DNA of 64,000 bases from Bacillus sp. UNC41MFS5 (GTDB lineage Bacteria; Bacillota; Bacilli; Bacillales_B; DSM-18226): the NCBI RefSeq assembly GCF_000686805.1, contig NZ_JMLP01000005.1:120307-184306 (forward strand), written 5' to 3'. Below the pieces are notes generated by a model. The model was not told where the DNA came from and did no database searches. It worked only from the letters and a program-made list of their open reading frames with translations. This document shows positions 17,908-28,363 of this stretch, in pieces; position 1 is the stretch's first letter; every line of letters begins with the position of its first letter. The translations under genes were made by a program, and so were the position numbers.

Positions 17908-19626
17908 ATGAAAGTGGAAGCGTTACCAGTCGTACAAGGGGATCATAATCTAGTAAATTATCAAGAAAAGTACAGGGACTTTGATTGGAAGGAAACGGAA
18001 AGGGAATTTACATGGAGTGAAACTGGTCTTGTCAACATGGCTTACGAGGCAATCGACCGTCACGCAAAAACCTTCCGGAAAAATAAAGTAGCCCTCTATT
18101 ATCGCGATGGTTCTAGAAATGAAAAGTATACTTTTAAGGAAATGAAAGAACTATCAAACAAAGCGGGCAATGTGTTAAAAACATACGGTGATGTTGATAA
18201 AGGTGACCGCGTCTTTATTTTTATGCCGCGTTCTCCTGAACTTTATTTTACGGTATTGGGTGCCATCAAACTTGGTGCAATTGTTGGTCCATTATTTGAG
18301 GCATTCATGGAAGGGGCTGTCAGGGACCGCTTGCAAGACAGTGAGGCGAAAGTTTTAGTTACCACACCTGAACTGTTGGAACGTGTACCTGTTCAAGAGC
18401 TGCCAGCACTTAAGTCTATCTTCCTTATTGGTAGCAATGTAGATGAACAAGGACCATATATTGACTTTCTGAAAAAATTTGAATCTGCAAGTAAAGATCT
18501 TCAAATTGAATGGGTAGACAGAACCGATGGTCTCATCCTGCATTATACATCAGGGTCGACTGGGAAACCAAAGGGCGTACTGCATGTACATAATGCCATG
18601 ATTCAGCATTATCAAACAGCAAAATGGGTGCTCGATTTAAAAGAAGACGATGTTTACTGGTGTACGGCAGACCCAGGCTGGGTAACAGGCACAACTTACG
18701 GAATCTTTGGACCATGGCTAACAGGAACATCGAATGTGATTGTAGGCGGGCGTTTTAGTCCGGAAGCCTGGTATCAAATGATTGAAGACTTTGGGGTAAC
18801 GGTCTGGTACAGTGCACCAACAGCGTTTCGGATGTTAATGGGTGCAGGTGATGAATTGGTTAAGAAATTCAACCTATGCAGCCTCCGTCACGTCCTAAGT
18901 GTTGGAGAGCCTTTAAACCCAGAGGTAGTTAAATGGGGGGCAAAAGTATTCAACAAACGCATTCATGATAACTGGTGGATGACAGAAACTGGTGCGCAGC
19001 TGATTAGTAATTACCCTTGTATGGAGATTAAGCCTGGTTCCATGGGTAAACCAATTCCAGGTGTACAAGCAGCGATTGTTGATAATCAAGGAATCGAGCT
19101 GCCTCCATATCGAATGGGGAACCTTGCGATTAAAAAGGGCTGGCCTTCCATGATGCATACAATTTGGAATAACCCTGAGAAATATGAATCTTACTTTATG
19201 CCAGGTGATTGGTATGTCTCAGGCGATTCAGCATACATGGACGAAGATGGCTATTTCTGGTTCCAAGGACGTGTAGATGATGTCATTATGACATCAGGAG
19301 AGCGCGTGGGACCATTTGAAGTAGAAAGCAAGCTTGTCGAGCATCCTGCCGTTGCAGAAGCAGGTGTCATCGGAAAACCAGACCCAGTTCGCGGTGAAAT
19401 CATTAAGGCCTTCATTGCACTCCGGGACGGTTACTCGGCAACAGACGAACTAAAAGAAGAAATTCGTCAATTTGTCAAAAAAGGACTTGCCGCCCACGCT
19501 GCTCCACGTGAAATTGATTTCCGTGATAAACTGCCGAAAACAAGAAGCGGTAAGATTATGAGACGCGTATTAAAGGCATGGGAATTAAACCTTCCAACTG
19601 GTGACCTTTCTACGATGGAAGATTAA
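17908..19626 (+). CDS. acsA: acetyl-coenzyme A synthetase AcsA
   Basis: An AMP-forming acetyl-CoA synthetase (572 residues) that converts acetate, ATP and CoA to acetyl-CoA during growth on acetate or acetoin. It has the AMP-binding motif HYTSGSTGKPKG near residue 212, the WWMTETG motif near 352, and the C-terminal acetylatable lysine in PKTRSGKIMRRVLK near 549, which is the target of AcuA/AcuC. The N-terminus MKVEALPVVQGDHNLVNY parallels B. subtilis AcsA. The ATG is preceded by AAAGGGGGAGA. A cre-like box overlaps the first codons. Confidence 0.95.
   Translation: MKVEALPVVQGDHNLVNYQEKYRDFDWKETEREFTWSETGLVNMAYEAIDRHAKTFRKNKVALYYRDGSRNEKYTFKEMKELSNKAGNVLKTYGDVDKGDRVFIFMPRSPELYFTVLGAIKLGAIVGPLFEAFMEGAVRDRLQDSEAKVLVTTPELLERVPVQELPALKSIFLIGSNVDEQGPYIDFLKKFESASKDLQIEWVDRTDGLILHYTSGSTGKPKGVLHVHNAMIQHYQTAKWVLDLKEDDVYWCTADPGWVTGTTYGIFGPWLTGTSNVIVGGRFSPEAWYQMIEDFGVTVWYSAPTAFRMLMGAGDELVKKFNLCSLRHVLSVGEPLNPEVVKWGAKVFNKRIHDNWWMTETGAQLISNYPCMEIKPGSMGKPIPGVQAAIVDNQGIELPPYRMGNLAIKKGWPSMMHTIWNNPEKYESYFMPGDWYVSGDSAYMDEDGYFWFQGRVDDVIMTSGERVGPFEVESKLVEHPAVAEAGVIGKPDPVRGEIIKAFIALRDGYSATDELKEEIRQFVKKGLAAHAAPREIDFRDKLPKTRSGKIMRRVLKAWELNLPTGDLSTMED
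17915..17928 (+). promoter_or_regulatory. cre-like CcpA site overlapping the acsA start
   Basis: TGGAAGCGTTACCA matches the cre consensus TGWAANCGNTNWCA at 12 of 14 positions. It sits at codons 3-7 of acsA, the same place as the remembered B. subtilis acsA cre (TGAAAGCGTTACCA). CcpA bound here would block elongation and repress acsA in glucose. Confidence 0.65.
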
Positions 19627-19650
19627 AAAGCAGCCGACCAATTTCAAAAT

Positions 19651-19692
19651 AAAAAAAACGCACCGACACATTTGCTGTCGGTGCGTTTTTTT
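19651..19692. terminator. bidirectional terminator between acsA and the PBP gene
   Basis: A long perfect stem (AACGCACCGACA with TGTCGGTGCGTT, plus A/T extension) is flanked by A8 and T7 runs and serves both convergent genes. Confidence 0.9.
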
Positions 19693-22522
19693 AAGGTGTT
19701 GTTGGATTAGTTGGTTGATTCGGTTGAGTTGGAACGTTTGGGTCATTCGGTACAACAGGATTAGTTGGATCTGTTGGTGTGATGACTCCTGCATCAACTA
19801 GATTCGATGGAGCAGACTCCTTACCGGCAATATCAACTGCTGTTACATAAAATGATCCGGTCCCCACTTTAAATGACCGCTTAGAACCATTGACTAGACT
19901 GCCTACTTTTTTAGAACTTACCCCACCTTGATAGATGCGGTAACCAACAACATCCTTATCCTCTGAGGCTGACCATGATAAGGTATTTCCTTTAGCTTGT
20001 ACGCTAACACTAGCAGGGTTCTTTCCGTTATCGGACATTCTTGCGGTTGAAACCAGAATTTTTCCCCAACGATCTTTCTGTGGAATCAGTTGACTATAAT
20101 TGTGGAAGCTACTTCCAACAATCCGTTTAATAAAATCAGGATTTAAGACAAGACCAAATTGGGAAAACTCTTTTGGTGTAGAATCTAAGGCCAAATATTT
20201 TTTGTCGCCAACCGTGACATAGTTTGCTTCAATTAAGCTATCGTCTACTTTAGTTGGTACATTATTGGCATTAAAGTAATCACTTTCGATTAAGCCGGCT
20301 TTTGAACATGCTTCAGAAGGAAGCATTCCAGAAACAGCACAATAGGAGCGTTTCACGATTCCTTTTGGCATTTTAAATGACTTGTCTGGATCAATTAAAT
20401 CTGGTCTAATTTTATAGGCGGCATTCATTAGCTTCGCCCATAAGTTATTGGTCCGTGCACTATAAGACATTCCGGAAGTCTGGAGCGATTTTGGTGTATC
20501 ATATCCTCTCCAAAGACCAAAGGTGACATTAGGGTTTGAAGCAACGAACCAGGAGTCAATATATTGATTTCCTGTACCCGTTTTCCCAGCCCAGTCGCTG
20601 CTAAAGTTTAATTGGCTTCTAACACCTGCAGCCGTCCCCATTTTAACTACGTCTCTCATCATATCAATGGTTAAATAAGCTGTTTGTGGTTTAAAGACTT
20701 TAACGGGTGTTACTTTATGCTGATAGATAACCTTGCCATTTTTATCAACAATTTTATCGATCATATAGGCATCAATAAAATTTCCATTGTTAGCAAAGGT
20801 GCTGAATGCATTTGTATTTTCTTCAATTGTTACTCCATTTGTCATTGAGCCTATGGAAGTAGCTAGATTTGTATAGTCATCTTTTCTTAAAGAGGTAAAT
20901 CCCATTTTTTCAAGATACTTGGCTGGACGTTGCTCTACGATACTCTTGTAAAGTTTAACCGCTGGTACGTTATAGGATTTCGCCAGGGCATATCTTGCTG
21001 AAACCAGTCCGCTGTATCGATAGTCATAGTTTTGCGGCCAAGGAGCACTACTGCCGGGATTTAGACTTAACGCTACGTTTGGCAGCGGCGTGCCTGGAGC
21101 TGCTTTTCCTAACTCAATCGCTGGTGCATATACTAGAAGCGGTTTCATTGTGGAGCCGTTTTGTCTAATCGCATTGGTTGCGTGATTAAGCTGTTGATCA
21201 TCATAATTCCTTCCAGCCACAAAACTGATAATTTTTCCAGTTTTGTTTTCAATCAGCTCTGCACCCACCTCAGCAGGCTCCATAACCGTTTTCACTTCAC
21301 CAGTTTCAGGATCCTTTTTTTCCTGAGGTTTATCAGGTCCGTAATATTGATAATTATCCTTTACCTTCTGCATGGCATCATAGATTTTTTTGTCAATTGT
21401 CGAATGAATCTGGTAACCATTTTGACGCAAAGCATTTCTAGCTAAAATTTGATATTTATAAGCGAGATTATCATCGTTCTTTAACTCTTTTTCTGAAATC
21501 CCATCATTTTTTGCTAAGACAGTAGTTAAAACTTCTATTGAACGCTTTTCTATTTCGACTGTCAGCCACGGGTATTTTTCAAGTGGGTTGGGAACGGGTT
21601 TGATAAAATCCTTCTTAATATCGTAGGCCGAGGCCTCCGCATATTGCTTTTGGTTAATATAGCCTCCATCAAACATTCTTTTTAGGACTGTTTTCATCCG
21701 TGTAAGACCTGGTTCAAGATATTTTGGTTCTTTTATCGTTCCTTCTCTTGTGAAAGGGGTATATCCGAATGGGCTTTGAGGCAATCCTGCAATGAAGGCT
21801 GCTTGTGGCAGTGTTAAATCACTTGCCTTTTTACCAAAGATTCCTTTTGCTGCTGCTTGGACACCGGCAATATTTCGTCCAGACGAATTTCTTCCTAACG
21901 TAGATACGTTCAAATAAGCTTCCAAAATTTCTTTTTTATCAAAAAATTTCTCTAAACGAAGGGCAAGTAATATTTCACTCGCTTTTCTTTGAAATGAAAC
22001 TTCATTGGTTAGAATTTGATTTTTAATTAATTGTTGTGTTAAAGTACTACCGCCGGATTGAACAGCGGAGTTTGTCACTTCTTGGAAGACAGCCCGAAAT
22101 ACGGCTTTTGGTACGACACCTTTATGTTTGTAGAAGTATTCGTCTTCAGTTGCAACAACTGCGTTCACCAAATAATCGGATACATCGTCTAGTTTTACTT
22201 CTTCCCGTTCTAAATCTGTACGGAGTTTTCCAAGATATTTATTATCGGCAAAATATAGCTCAGATGTTTCCGTGTAGTTATAAATATCCTTTTTCATGCT
22301 GTCATAGGAGCGGACAGGTTCATCTTTAACAAGTGAGGCAAAATAACCAGCACCGACACCTGTAGCAAATGATCCACCTAGAATTACTACTGTTAAGACA
22401 AGGAGAAACAGATTCCAAACGACTTGATATGTGATTCTTGCACTTTTAACCGTTTTTCTATGGGTAAATATGTTCAGTACGGATTTTGATTTTTCGAGCC
22501 ATGCTTGTAATTTTTCGACCAT
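19691..22522 (-). CDS. class A penicillin-binding protein (PBP1A family)
   Basis: A bifunctional peptidoglycan synthase of 943 residues. A transmembrane anchor lies at about 33-62. The GT51 glycosyltransferase domain (about 85-290) has the catalytic EDEYFYKHKG motif at 126-135 and GGSTLTQQ at 157-164. The transpeptidase domain has STMK at 457-460, SYN at 516-518 and KTGT at 647-650. A fibronectin-III-like domain and a Pro/Thr/Asn-rich tail end the protein. It polymerises and cross-links glycan strands outside the membrane. It lies between acsA and tyrS and is distinct from PonA by position; I do not assign a B. subtilis symbol. Confidence 0.92.
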   Translation of the reverse strand: MVEKLQAWLEKSKSVLNIFTHRKTVKSARITYQVVWNLFLLVLTVVILGGSFATGVGAGYFASLVKDEPVRSYDSMKKDIYNYTETSELYFADNKYLGKLRTDLEREEVKLDDVSDYLVNAVVATEDEYFYKHKGVVPKAVFRAVFQEVTNSAVQSGGSTLTQQLIKNQILTNEVSFQRKASEILLALRLEKFFDKKEILEAYLNVSTLGRNSSGRNIAGVQAAAKGIFGKKASDLTLPQAAFIAGLPQSPFGYTPFTREGTIKEPKYLEPGLTRMKTVLKRMFDGGYINQKQYAEASAYDIKKDFIKPVPNPLEKYPWLTVEIEKRSIEVLTTVLAKNDGISEKELKNDDNLAYKYQILARNALRQNGYQIHSTIDKKIYDAMQKVKDNYQYYGPDKPQEKKDPETGEVKTVMEPAEVGAELIENKTGKIISFVAGRNYDDQQLNHATNAIRQNGSTMKPLLVYAPAIELGKAAPGTPLPNVALSLNPGSSAPWPQNYDYRYSGLVSARYALAKSYNVPAVKLYKSIVEQRPAKYLEKMGFTSLRKDDYTNLATSIGSMTNGVTIEENTNAFSTFANNGNFIDAYMIDKIVDKNGKVIYQHKVTPVKVFKPQTAYLTIDMMRDVVKMGTAAGVRSQLNFSSDWAGKTGTGNQYIDSWFVASNPNVTFGLWRGYDTPKSLQTSGMSYSARTNNLWAKLMNAAYKIRPDLIDPDKSFKMPKGIVKRSYCAVSGMLPSEACSKAGLIESDYFNANNVPTKVDDSLIEANYVTVGDKKYLALDSTPKEFSQFGLVLNPDFIKRIVGSSFHNYSQLIPQKDRWGKILVSTARMSDNGKNPASVSVQAKGNTLSWSASEDKDVVGYRIYQGGVSSKKVGSLVNGSKRSFKVGTGSFYVTAVDIAGKESAPSNLVDAGVITPTDPTNPVVPNDPNVPTQPNQPTNPTTP

Positions 22523-22618
22523 CTATAGTATCACCTCATCTAAAATCACATACATTATAGCATATCAAAGGTATAAAAACTGACAAAGTTCTACATTATC
22601 TGAAATTTCCAGTTTTGT

Positions 22619-22647
22619 TTGACAAGGAACTATTATTATGGTAAAAA
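22619..22647 (+). promoter_or_regulatory. candidate promoter of the tyrS leader
   Basis: TTGACA is followed after 17 bases by TAAAAA, preceded by TGG (an extended -10 type TGn), placing the transcript start near the T-box 5' end. Confidence 0.5.
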
Positions 22648-22671
22648 AAGCTATACATTAATTTAATAAAA

Positions 22672-24188
<1,517 letters not shown>

Positions 24189-24194
24189 TAGGAG

Positions 24195-24224
24195 AAGGGC
24201 TTTGGAGTTCAAAGCCCTTTTTTT
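24195..24224 (+). terminator. intrinsic terminator of tyrS
   Basis: A perfect 10-bp stem AAGGGCTTTG with CAAAGCCCTT (loop GAGTT) is followed by TTTTT. Confidence 0.9.
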
Positions 24225-24306
24225 GTCTGCAACAGAATCCTTGTAACAACGTGTTAATTGTATTCGTCTAATATACAAAGGAAATTGCTGTCTGGGGGTG
24301 AATCAA

Positions 24307-24495
24307 GTGAAATTTTTACTACACTTCATATTTATCATTCTCATCGCATTAGTGACATTTTTCGGATTAGGTCCTGTATTATTCGCAGACGGTGTTTTAC
24401 AAGAAAGACTTTGGACTGCCGCTATTGTTATCGTTATCTATATCATACTAGCGTATTTATATCGGAAATCAATCCAATGGGTCAATCGACGATAG
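24307..24495 (+). CDS. small two-helix membrane protein
   Basis: A 62-residue hydrophobic protein with two predicted transmembrane helices (about residues 3-23 and 34-54) joined by a short loop and ending in a basic tail WVNRR. I do not recognise a characterised function; small conserved membrane proteins of this look occur in Bacillaceae. The GTG at 24307 lies 6-7 bases after GGGGG; a GTG nine bases earlier overlaps that ribosome-binding site. An overlapping frame on the same strand gives no plausible protein. It converges on the symporter gene. Confidence 0.6.
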   Translation: MKFLLHFIFIILIALVTFFGLGPVLFADGVLQERLWTAAIVIVIYIILAYLYRKSIQWVNRR

Positions 24496-24535
24496 AAAAA
24501 GCCCCGGTACCAACATCTATAAAAATCAAACCAAA

Positions 24536-24573
24536 AAGGCACAACTAGCTATTATTCACTAGTTGTGCCTTTT
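24536..24573. terminator. bidirectional terminator downstream of the small membrane protein and the symporter
   Basis: A perfect 13-bp stem AAGGCACAACTAG with CTAGTTGTGCCTT is flanked by an A-run and a T-run. Confidence 0.85.
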
Positions 24574-24586
24574 CCAATATGATCGC

Positions 24587-25834
24587 TTATGCAGCTTGTT
24601 CTTCGATGTGTTCTTTGACTTTATGACCTTCCCATTTTGTGATAACAATAGCAGCTAGTGAGTTACCAACAATGTTTACACATGTACGGGCCATGTCCAG
24701 CAGCCTGTCTACGCCTAATATAAACGCCAAGCCCTCGACTGGAATACCGACACTTCCTAAGGTTGAAAGCAGGACGACAATTGAAACACCAGGGACACCT
24801 GCAATCCCTTTTGAGGTAATCATTAAAATAAGCACTAATGTAATCTGTTGTCCAATGCTCATATGAATGCCATACATTTGCGCGATGAACAGTGCTGCAA
24901 TCGCCTGGTACAAGGTTGAGCCATCGAGATTAAAGGAATAGCCAGTCGGAATTACGAATGAAGTAATCCCTTTCGGACAGCCGATTCGCTCCATTTTTTC
25001 CATAATTTTCGGAAGGACGGTTTCCGAACTTGCTGTGGAATACCCTAAAATTAATTCGTCTTTTAAATAAGCTAATAGCTTAAAAATATTATAGCCGGCT
25101 ATTTTCGCAACAATGCCAAGGACCACAATAACAAAGAATATCATTGCACCATAAACGGTCATAACCAATTTTCCTAGCGGTATTAATGATTCCAACCCAA
25201 ATTTCGAAACCGTAACCCCAATTAAGGCAAACACCCCAAATGGAGCAATCTTCATAATCTGATTGGTCACATAGAACATCGCATCAGCAGTACCCCTAAA
25301 AAACGCAATAATCGGCTTGCCTTTTTCACCGATTGCCGCAACACCAAGTCCAAACATTACGGAGAAGAAAATAATTGCCAACATGTCCCCATTTGCGAAC
25401 GCCTGCACCACATTAGTCGGTACGATATTCACAATTGTATCAATATGGGAGTGTGACTCCGTTGTTTTTTCAGTCGTTACATAGGAGCTGATGTCCGATT
25501 TAACGAGTTGTGAACGGTCCACGCCTGTACCCGGATGGAAAACATTGGCGATTAATAATCCAACAACGATTGCGATCGTTGTTATAATTTCAAAATAAAG
25601 GAGCGTTTTTCCGCCGAGCTTCCCTAACGATTTCATATCGCCCGTACCGGCAACACCGACAACAAGGCACGAAATAACAATCGGCACGACAATCATTTTA
25701 ATTAATCGTAAAAAGATGTTTCCAATCGGCTGTAAGAATTGCTCAATATGAGGATTTCCGTAAAAAATGGCACCCACAATAATCCCAAGAATTAAACCAA
25801 TAAAAATTTGCCATGCTAAACTAATTTTTTTCAC
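24587..25834 (-). CDS. dicarboxylate/amino acid:cation symporter (GltT/GltP/DctA family)
   Basis: A DAACS-family secondary transporter of about 415 residues that takes up glutamate, aspartate or C4-dicarboxylates with H+ or Na+. It has multiple hydrophobic segments. Family motifs are intact: the serine-rich hairpin (YSTASSETVLP), the NLDG motif (GYSFNLDGSTLYQ) and DRLLDMARTCVNIVGN near the C-terminus. The GTG at 25834 has GGGAGAG upstream and gives MKKISLAWQIF; the ATG 15 bases earlier would use that ribosome-binding site as coding sequence. It is divergent from a GlnK/GlnL-type two-component pair. Substrate (glutamate versus dicarboxylate) is not decided by the sequence. Confidence 0.88.
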   Translation of the reverse strand: MKKISLAWQIFIGLILGIIVGAIFYGNPHIEQFLQPIGNIFLRLIKMIVVPIVISCLVVGVAGTGDMKSLGKLGGKTLLYFEIITTIAIVVGLLIANVFHPGTGVDRSQLVKSDISSYVTTEKTTESHSHIDTIVNIVPTNVVQAFANGDMLAIIFFSVMFGLGVAAIGEKGKPIIAFFRGTADAMFYVTNQIMKIAPFGVFALIGVTVSKFGLESLIPLGKLVMTVYGAMIFFVIVVLGIVAKIAGYNIFKLLAYLKDELILGYSTASSETVLPKIMEKMERIGCPKGITSFVIPTGYSFNLDGSTLYQAIAALFIAQMYGIHMSIGQQITLVLILMITSKGIAGVPGVSIVVLLSTLGSVGIPVEGLAFILGVDRLLDMARTCVNIVGNSLAAIVITKWEGHKVKEHIEEQAA

Positions 25835-25887
25835 TCGCTTCTCTCCCATCGATAAGTTTTTTGATAGTATTAAAGTAGAATATAGTC

Positions 25888-25901
25888 TGTAAACGTTTCC
25901 A
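25888..25901. promoter_or_regulatory. cre-like CcpA site upstream of the symporter
   Basis: TGTAAACGTTTCCA matches the cre consensus TGWAANCGNTNWCA at 13 of 14 positions, 39-52 bases upstream of the first possible symporter ATG. It could mediate glucose repression of uptake. Confidence 0.55.
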
Positions 25902-25923
25902 ACATTTACATCATACCTGTAGT

Positions 25924-25953
25924 ACTACGATAAACTACAAAAAACTACAAAAT
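25924..25953 (-). promoter_or_regulatory. tandem GlnL-type operator repeats
   Basis: Three consecutive 10-base units read ACTACGATAA, ACTACAAAAA and ACTACAAAAT on the plus strand. On the minus strand two of them form TTTTGT-AGTT-TTTTGT, exactly the tandem site TTTTGT-N4-TTTTGT that I recall for the GlnL (YcbB) regulator in B. subtilis; the third unit is degenerate (TATCGT). They lie 75-120 bases upstream of the symporter and upstream of the divergent kinase gene. Confidence 0.65.
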
Positions 25954-26013
25954 GGATTAAAAATATTTTTACAATTTATAATATTTTTTTTACGATAGAA
26001 AGGGAGTGATTGT

Positions 26014-27273
26014 ATTCGCGATAAATTATTAGCGTATTTATTTATGATTATTGCTGTGCCCATAACTGGAGAATTAAAGTTTTACCCCTTAAGCGGAGCT
26101 GATTTAAGATTCAGCATGAGTACAACTGTTTTCTTCTTCATTTTGTTATGGTCACGAAAAATTCATCCCGTTTTAGCCGGCTTTTTAACGGGAAGTGCAG
26201 TTGTTTGTTTTCGGATGATTCTGGACAAGGTACAGGTTGGCTCATTCGATTTCCCTATCCATTTTCCTGTATTTTTTTATTACATGGTCTTCGGCATGTT
26301 TTTCCATATTTTCAAGGTAAAGAAATTGTATCATCGGCCGCTTCTCATTGGTCTGCTTGGCATGGTGCTCGAAATCATGGGGAATGTTACCGAAATGACC
26401 ATTCGCCATTTTACAACCGATATGAAAATGACAACTTCGAGCTTCTTGATTATTATAGGGGTAGCGATCATCCGCAGCTTCTTTGTCCTCGGTTTTTTCA
26501 ATACCATCTTAGTACGGGAAACTAGGTTGGCTGAAGAGCAGCAAAAAAAGCGGACCGAAGAGGTTTTACTATTAGTCTCAAATTTGTATGTAGAAATGTT
26601 TCAATTGGAAAAATCAGCGAAAGATGCGGAGAAGTTAACCAGTGCTTGCTATGCAATTTATCGTGATTTGAAAGCTCTAAACAATCAGAAACAAGCGCAA
26701 GCGATGCTGAAAATCGCCGGGGAATTACACGAGATTAAAAAAGATAATCAACGTATATATGCCGGTTTGTCCAAATTAATGGCCAAAGAAAAATTAGATG
26801 ATTTTATGAACATTCAGGAAATCATTTTTGTTGCAACCATCTCGAATAAAAATTATAGTGAGTTGCTCGGGAAAACGATTGATTTCCAAGTAAGAATTTC
26901 CGGTGAACATCCGGAGTACCGCACTTTTATCCTCCTTTCCCTAATCAATAATCTTGTCGCCAATGCTGTGGAAGCTATCTATCAGGAGGGGCAGATTGTG
27001 GTAACGGTTGAAAAGGTTCAAGACCTAGTCAAAATAACTATTAAGGATAATGGAAACGGGATTTCTAACAAAAACAAAGTGTATATTTTTGAACCAGGCT
27101 TTACGACGAAATTTGACCAAGCCGGAATCGCTTCTAATGGAATTGGTTTATCCTACACCAAAAATGTCATTGAAGATCTTGATGGCAAAATTAACCTGAT
27201 TGAGTCTTCAAAAGAAAAAGGAACCACCTTTGAAGTTCAGCTTCCGGTTGTGAATTTAACGAAAAAGGGGTGA
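26014..27273 (+). CDS. GlnK-type sensor histidine kinase
   Basis: A membrane sensor kinase of about 419 residues of the GlnK (YcbA) type, which in B. subtilis senses glutamine availability with its regulator GlnL. Six or so hydrophobic segments fill residues 8-170. A dimerisation helix follows, with the phospho-acceptor region GELHEIKKDNQRI, and a C-terminal HATPase domain with N-box NNLVANAVEAI, G1 DNGNGIS and G2 GIGLSYTKN. The start is unusual: ATT at 26014 lies 7 bases after AGGGAG and gives IRDKLLAYLFMII, while the first ATG (26044) has no ribosome-binding site. Its stop is 6 bases before the partner gene. Confidence 0.8.
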   Translation: MRDKLLAYLFMIIAVPITGELKFYPLSGADLRFSMSTTVFFFILLWSRKIHPVLAGFLTGSAVVCFRMILDKVQVGSFDFPIHFPVFFYYMVFGMFFHIFKVKKLYHRPLLIGLLGMVLEIMGNVTEMTIRHFTTDMKMTTSSFLIIIGVAIIRSFFVLGFFNTILVRETRLAEEQQKKRTEEVLLLVSNLYVEMFQLEKSAKDAEKLTSACYAIYRDLKALNNQKQAQAMLKIAGELHEIKKDNQRIYAGLSKLMAKEKLDDFMNIQEIIFVATISNKNYSELLGKTIDFQVRISGEHPEYRTFILLSLINNLVANAVEAIYQEGQIVVTVEKVQDLVKITIKDNGNGISNKNKVYIFEPGFTTKFDQAGIASNGIGLSYTKNVIEDLDGKINLIESSKEKGTTFEVQLPVVNLTKKG

Positions 27274-27279
27274 TTTACA

Positions 27280-28206
27280 GTGAAATTTTTTATTGTCGAT
27301 GATACCCCAACTATCAGAGGGATGTTATCCAATATTATTGAAGAAGAGGGATTGGGTTCGGTTGTGGGGGAGGCAGCTGACGGGTCTGAAGTAGATGCAC
27401 ATACCCTCGATATACAGGAAGTTGATATTCTAATGATTGACCTGCTCATGCCCATCAGGGACGGGATTGAGACAGTCAGAGAAATTGCTCCCTCCTTTCG
27501 GGGGAAAATCATCATGATCTCCCAAGTCGAAACGAAGGATATGATTAGTGAAGCGTATTCCCTGGGTGTCGAGCATTATATCACAAAGCCGATTAACCGG
27601 CTTGAGGTGGTAAGTGTCATTAAGAAAGTAAGTGAATATCTGTTACTGGAAAAATCACTTCATAACATTCAAAAGTCATTAAGCTTTTTAAATACACATA
27701 ATACAAAAAAACGGCTGTTTGAGAACACTCTCCCAAGTAAACAACCTTTGTTTCCGTCCTCTGCCAAAAGTATCTTGCTTGAACTTGGAATTGTTGGCAA
27801 AAACGGTGAAAAGGATTTGTTGGATCTTCTAGAAATTTTACATCAATGGGACATGGAGGGAAATCGGGAGCTCCCGCCTATGAAGGATCTTTATGAGCAG
27901 GCGGCCAAAAAGCGGCTTGGTTCGTCCGTCTCTCCGGAGGAAATAAGAAAAGAAGGTAAGGCTATGGAACAACGGATCCGTCGCATCCTCCAACAGGTGC
28001 TCGAGCATCTTGCTTCACTGGGATTAACCGATTATGCCAACCCAACATTTGAGTACTACTCATCCAAATTGTTCGACTACACCCAAGTAAGAATGAAGAT
28101 GCTCGAACTGGAAGGAAAAAACCAGACCACAACTACCCGAATCGACATTAAAAAATTCCTCTATGCTTTGCAAATGGAGACAAAAGGCAGACTATTACCT
28201 AGGTAG
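27280..28206 (+). CDS. GlnL-type response regulator (REC + YcbB domain)
   Basis: A 308-residue regulator with an N-terminal receiver domain (KFFIVDDTPTIRGML; phospho-acceptor Asp in MIDLLMP near residue 56; Lys in ITKPI near 105) and a C-terminal YcbB-type DNA-binding domain instead of a common winged helix. B. subtilis GlnL activates the glutaminase/glutamine transporter operon glsA-glnT. The start GTG follows AAAAAGGGG. It is co-transcribed with the kinase; the likely local target is the divergent symporter through the tandem repeats. Confidence 0.85.
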   Translation: MKFFIVDDTPTIRGMLSNIIEEEGLGSVVGEAADGSEVDAHTLDIQEVDILMIDLLMPIRDGIETVREIAPSFRGKIIMISQVETKDMISEAYSLGVEHYITKPINRLEVVSVIKKVSEYLLLEKSLHNIQKSLSFLNTHNTKKRLFENTLPSKQPLFPSSAKSILLELGIVGKNGEKDLLDLLEILHQWDMEGNRELPPMKDLYEQAAKKRLGSSVSPEEIRKEGKAMEQRIRRILQQVLEHLASLGLTDYANPTFEYYSSKLFDYTQVRMKMLELEGKNQTTTTRIDIKKFLYALQMETKGRLLPR

Positions 28207-28246
28207 ATTGATCTGGTTCAAACAAGTATCCTCTAGGGAAAAACAA

Positions 28247-28269
28247 AAAAGGGCCAGGACGGCCCTTTT
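28247..28269 (+). terminator. intrinsic terminator of the two-component operon
   Basis: A 9-bp stem AAAAGGGCC with GGCCCTTTT (loop AGGAC) follows the regulator gene. Confidence 0.8.
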
Positions 28270-28363
28270 AAATGTGCTTTAATTCCTATTGAAATAGAAT
28301 GATATAATCGTTATATAATAAAAAATAAATAAGTTATCATGACTAGAATGGGGATTGAAGTAG

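Noticed and set aside
24258..24548. A 96-codon plus-strand frame overlapping the small membrane protein
   Set aside because: The residue pattern is not protein-like, and the overlapping frame with GTG start, ribosome-binding site and two membrane helices is better.
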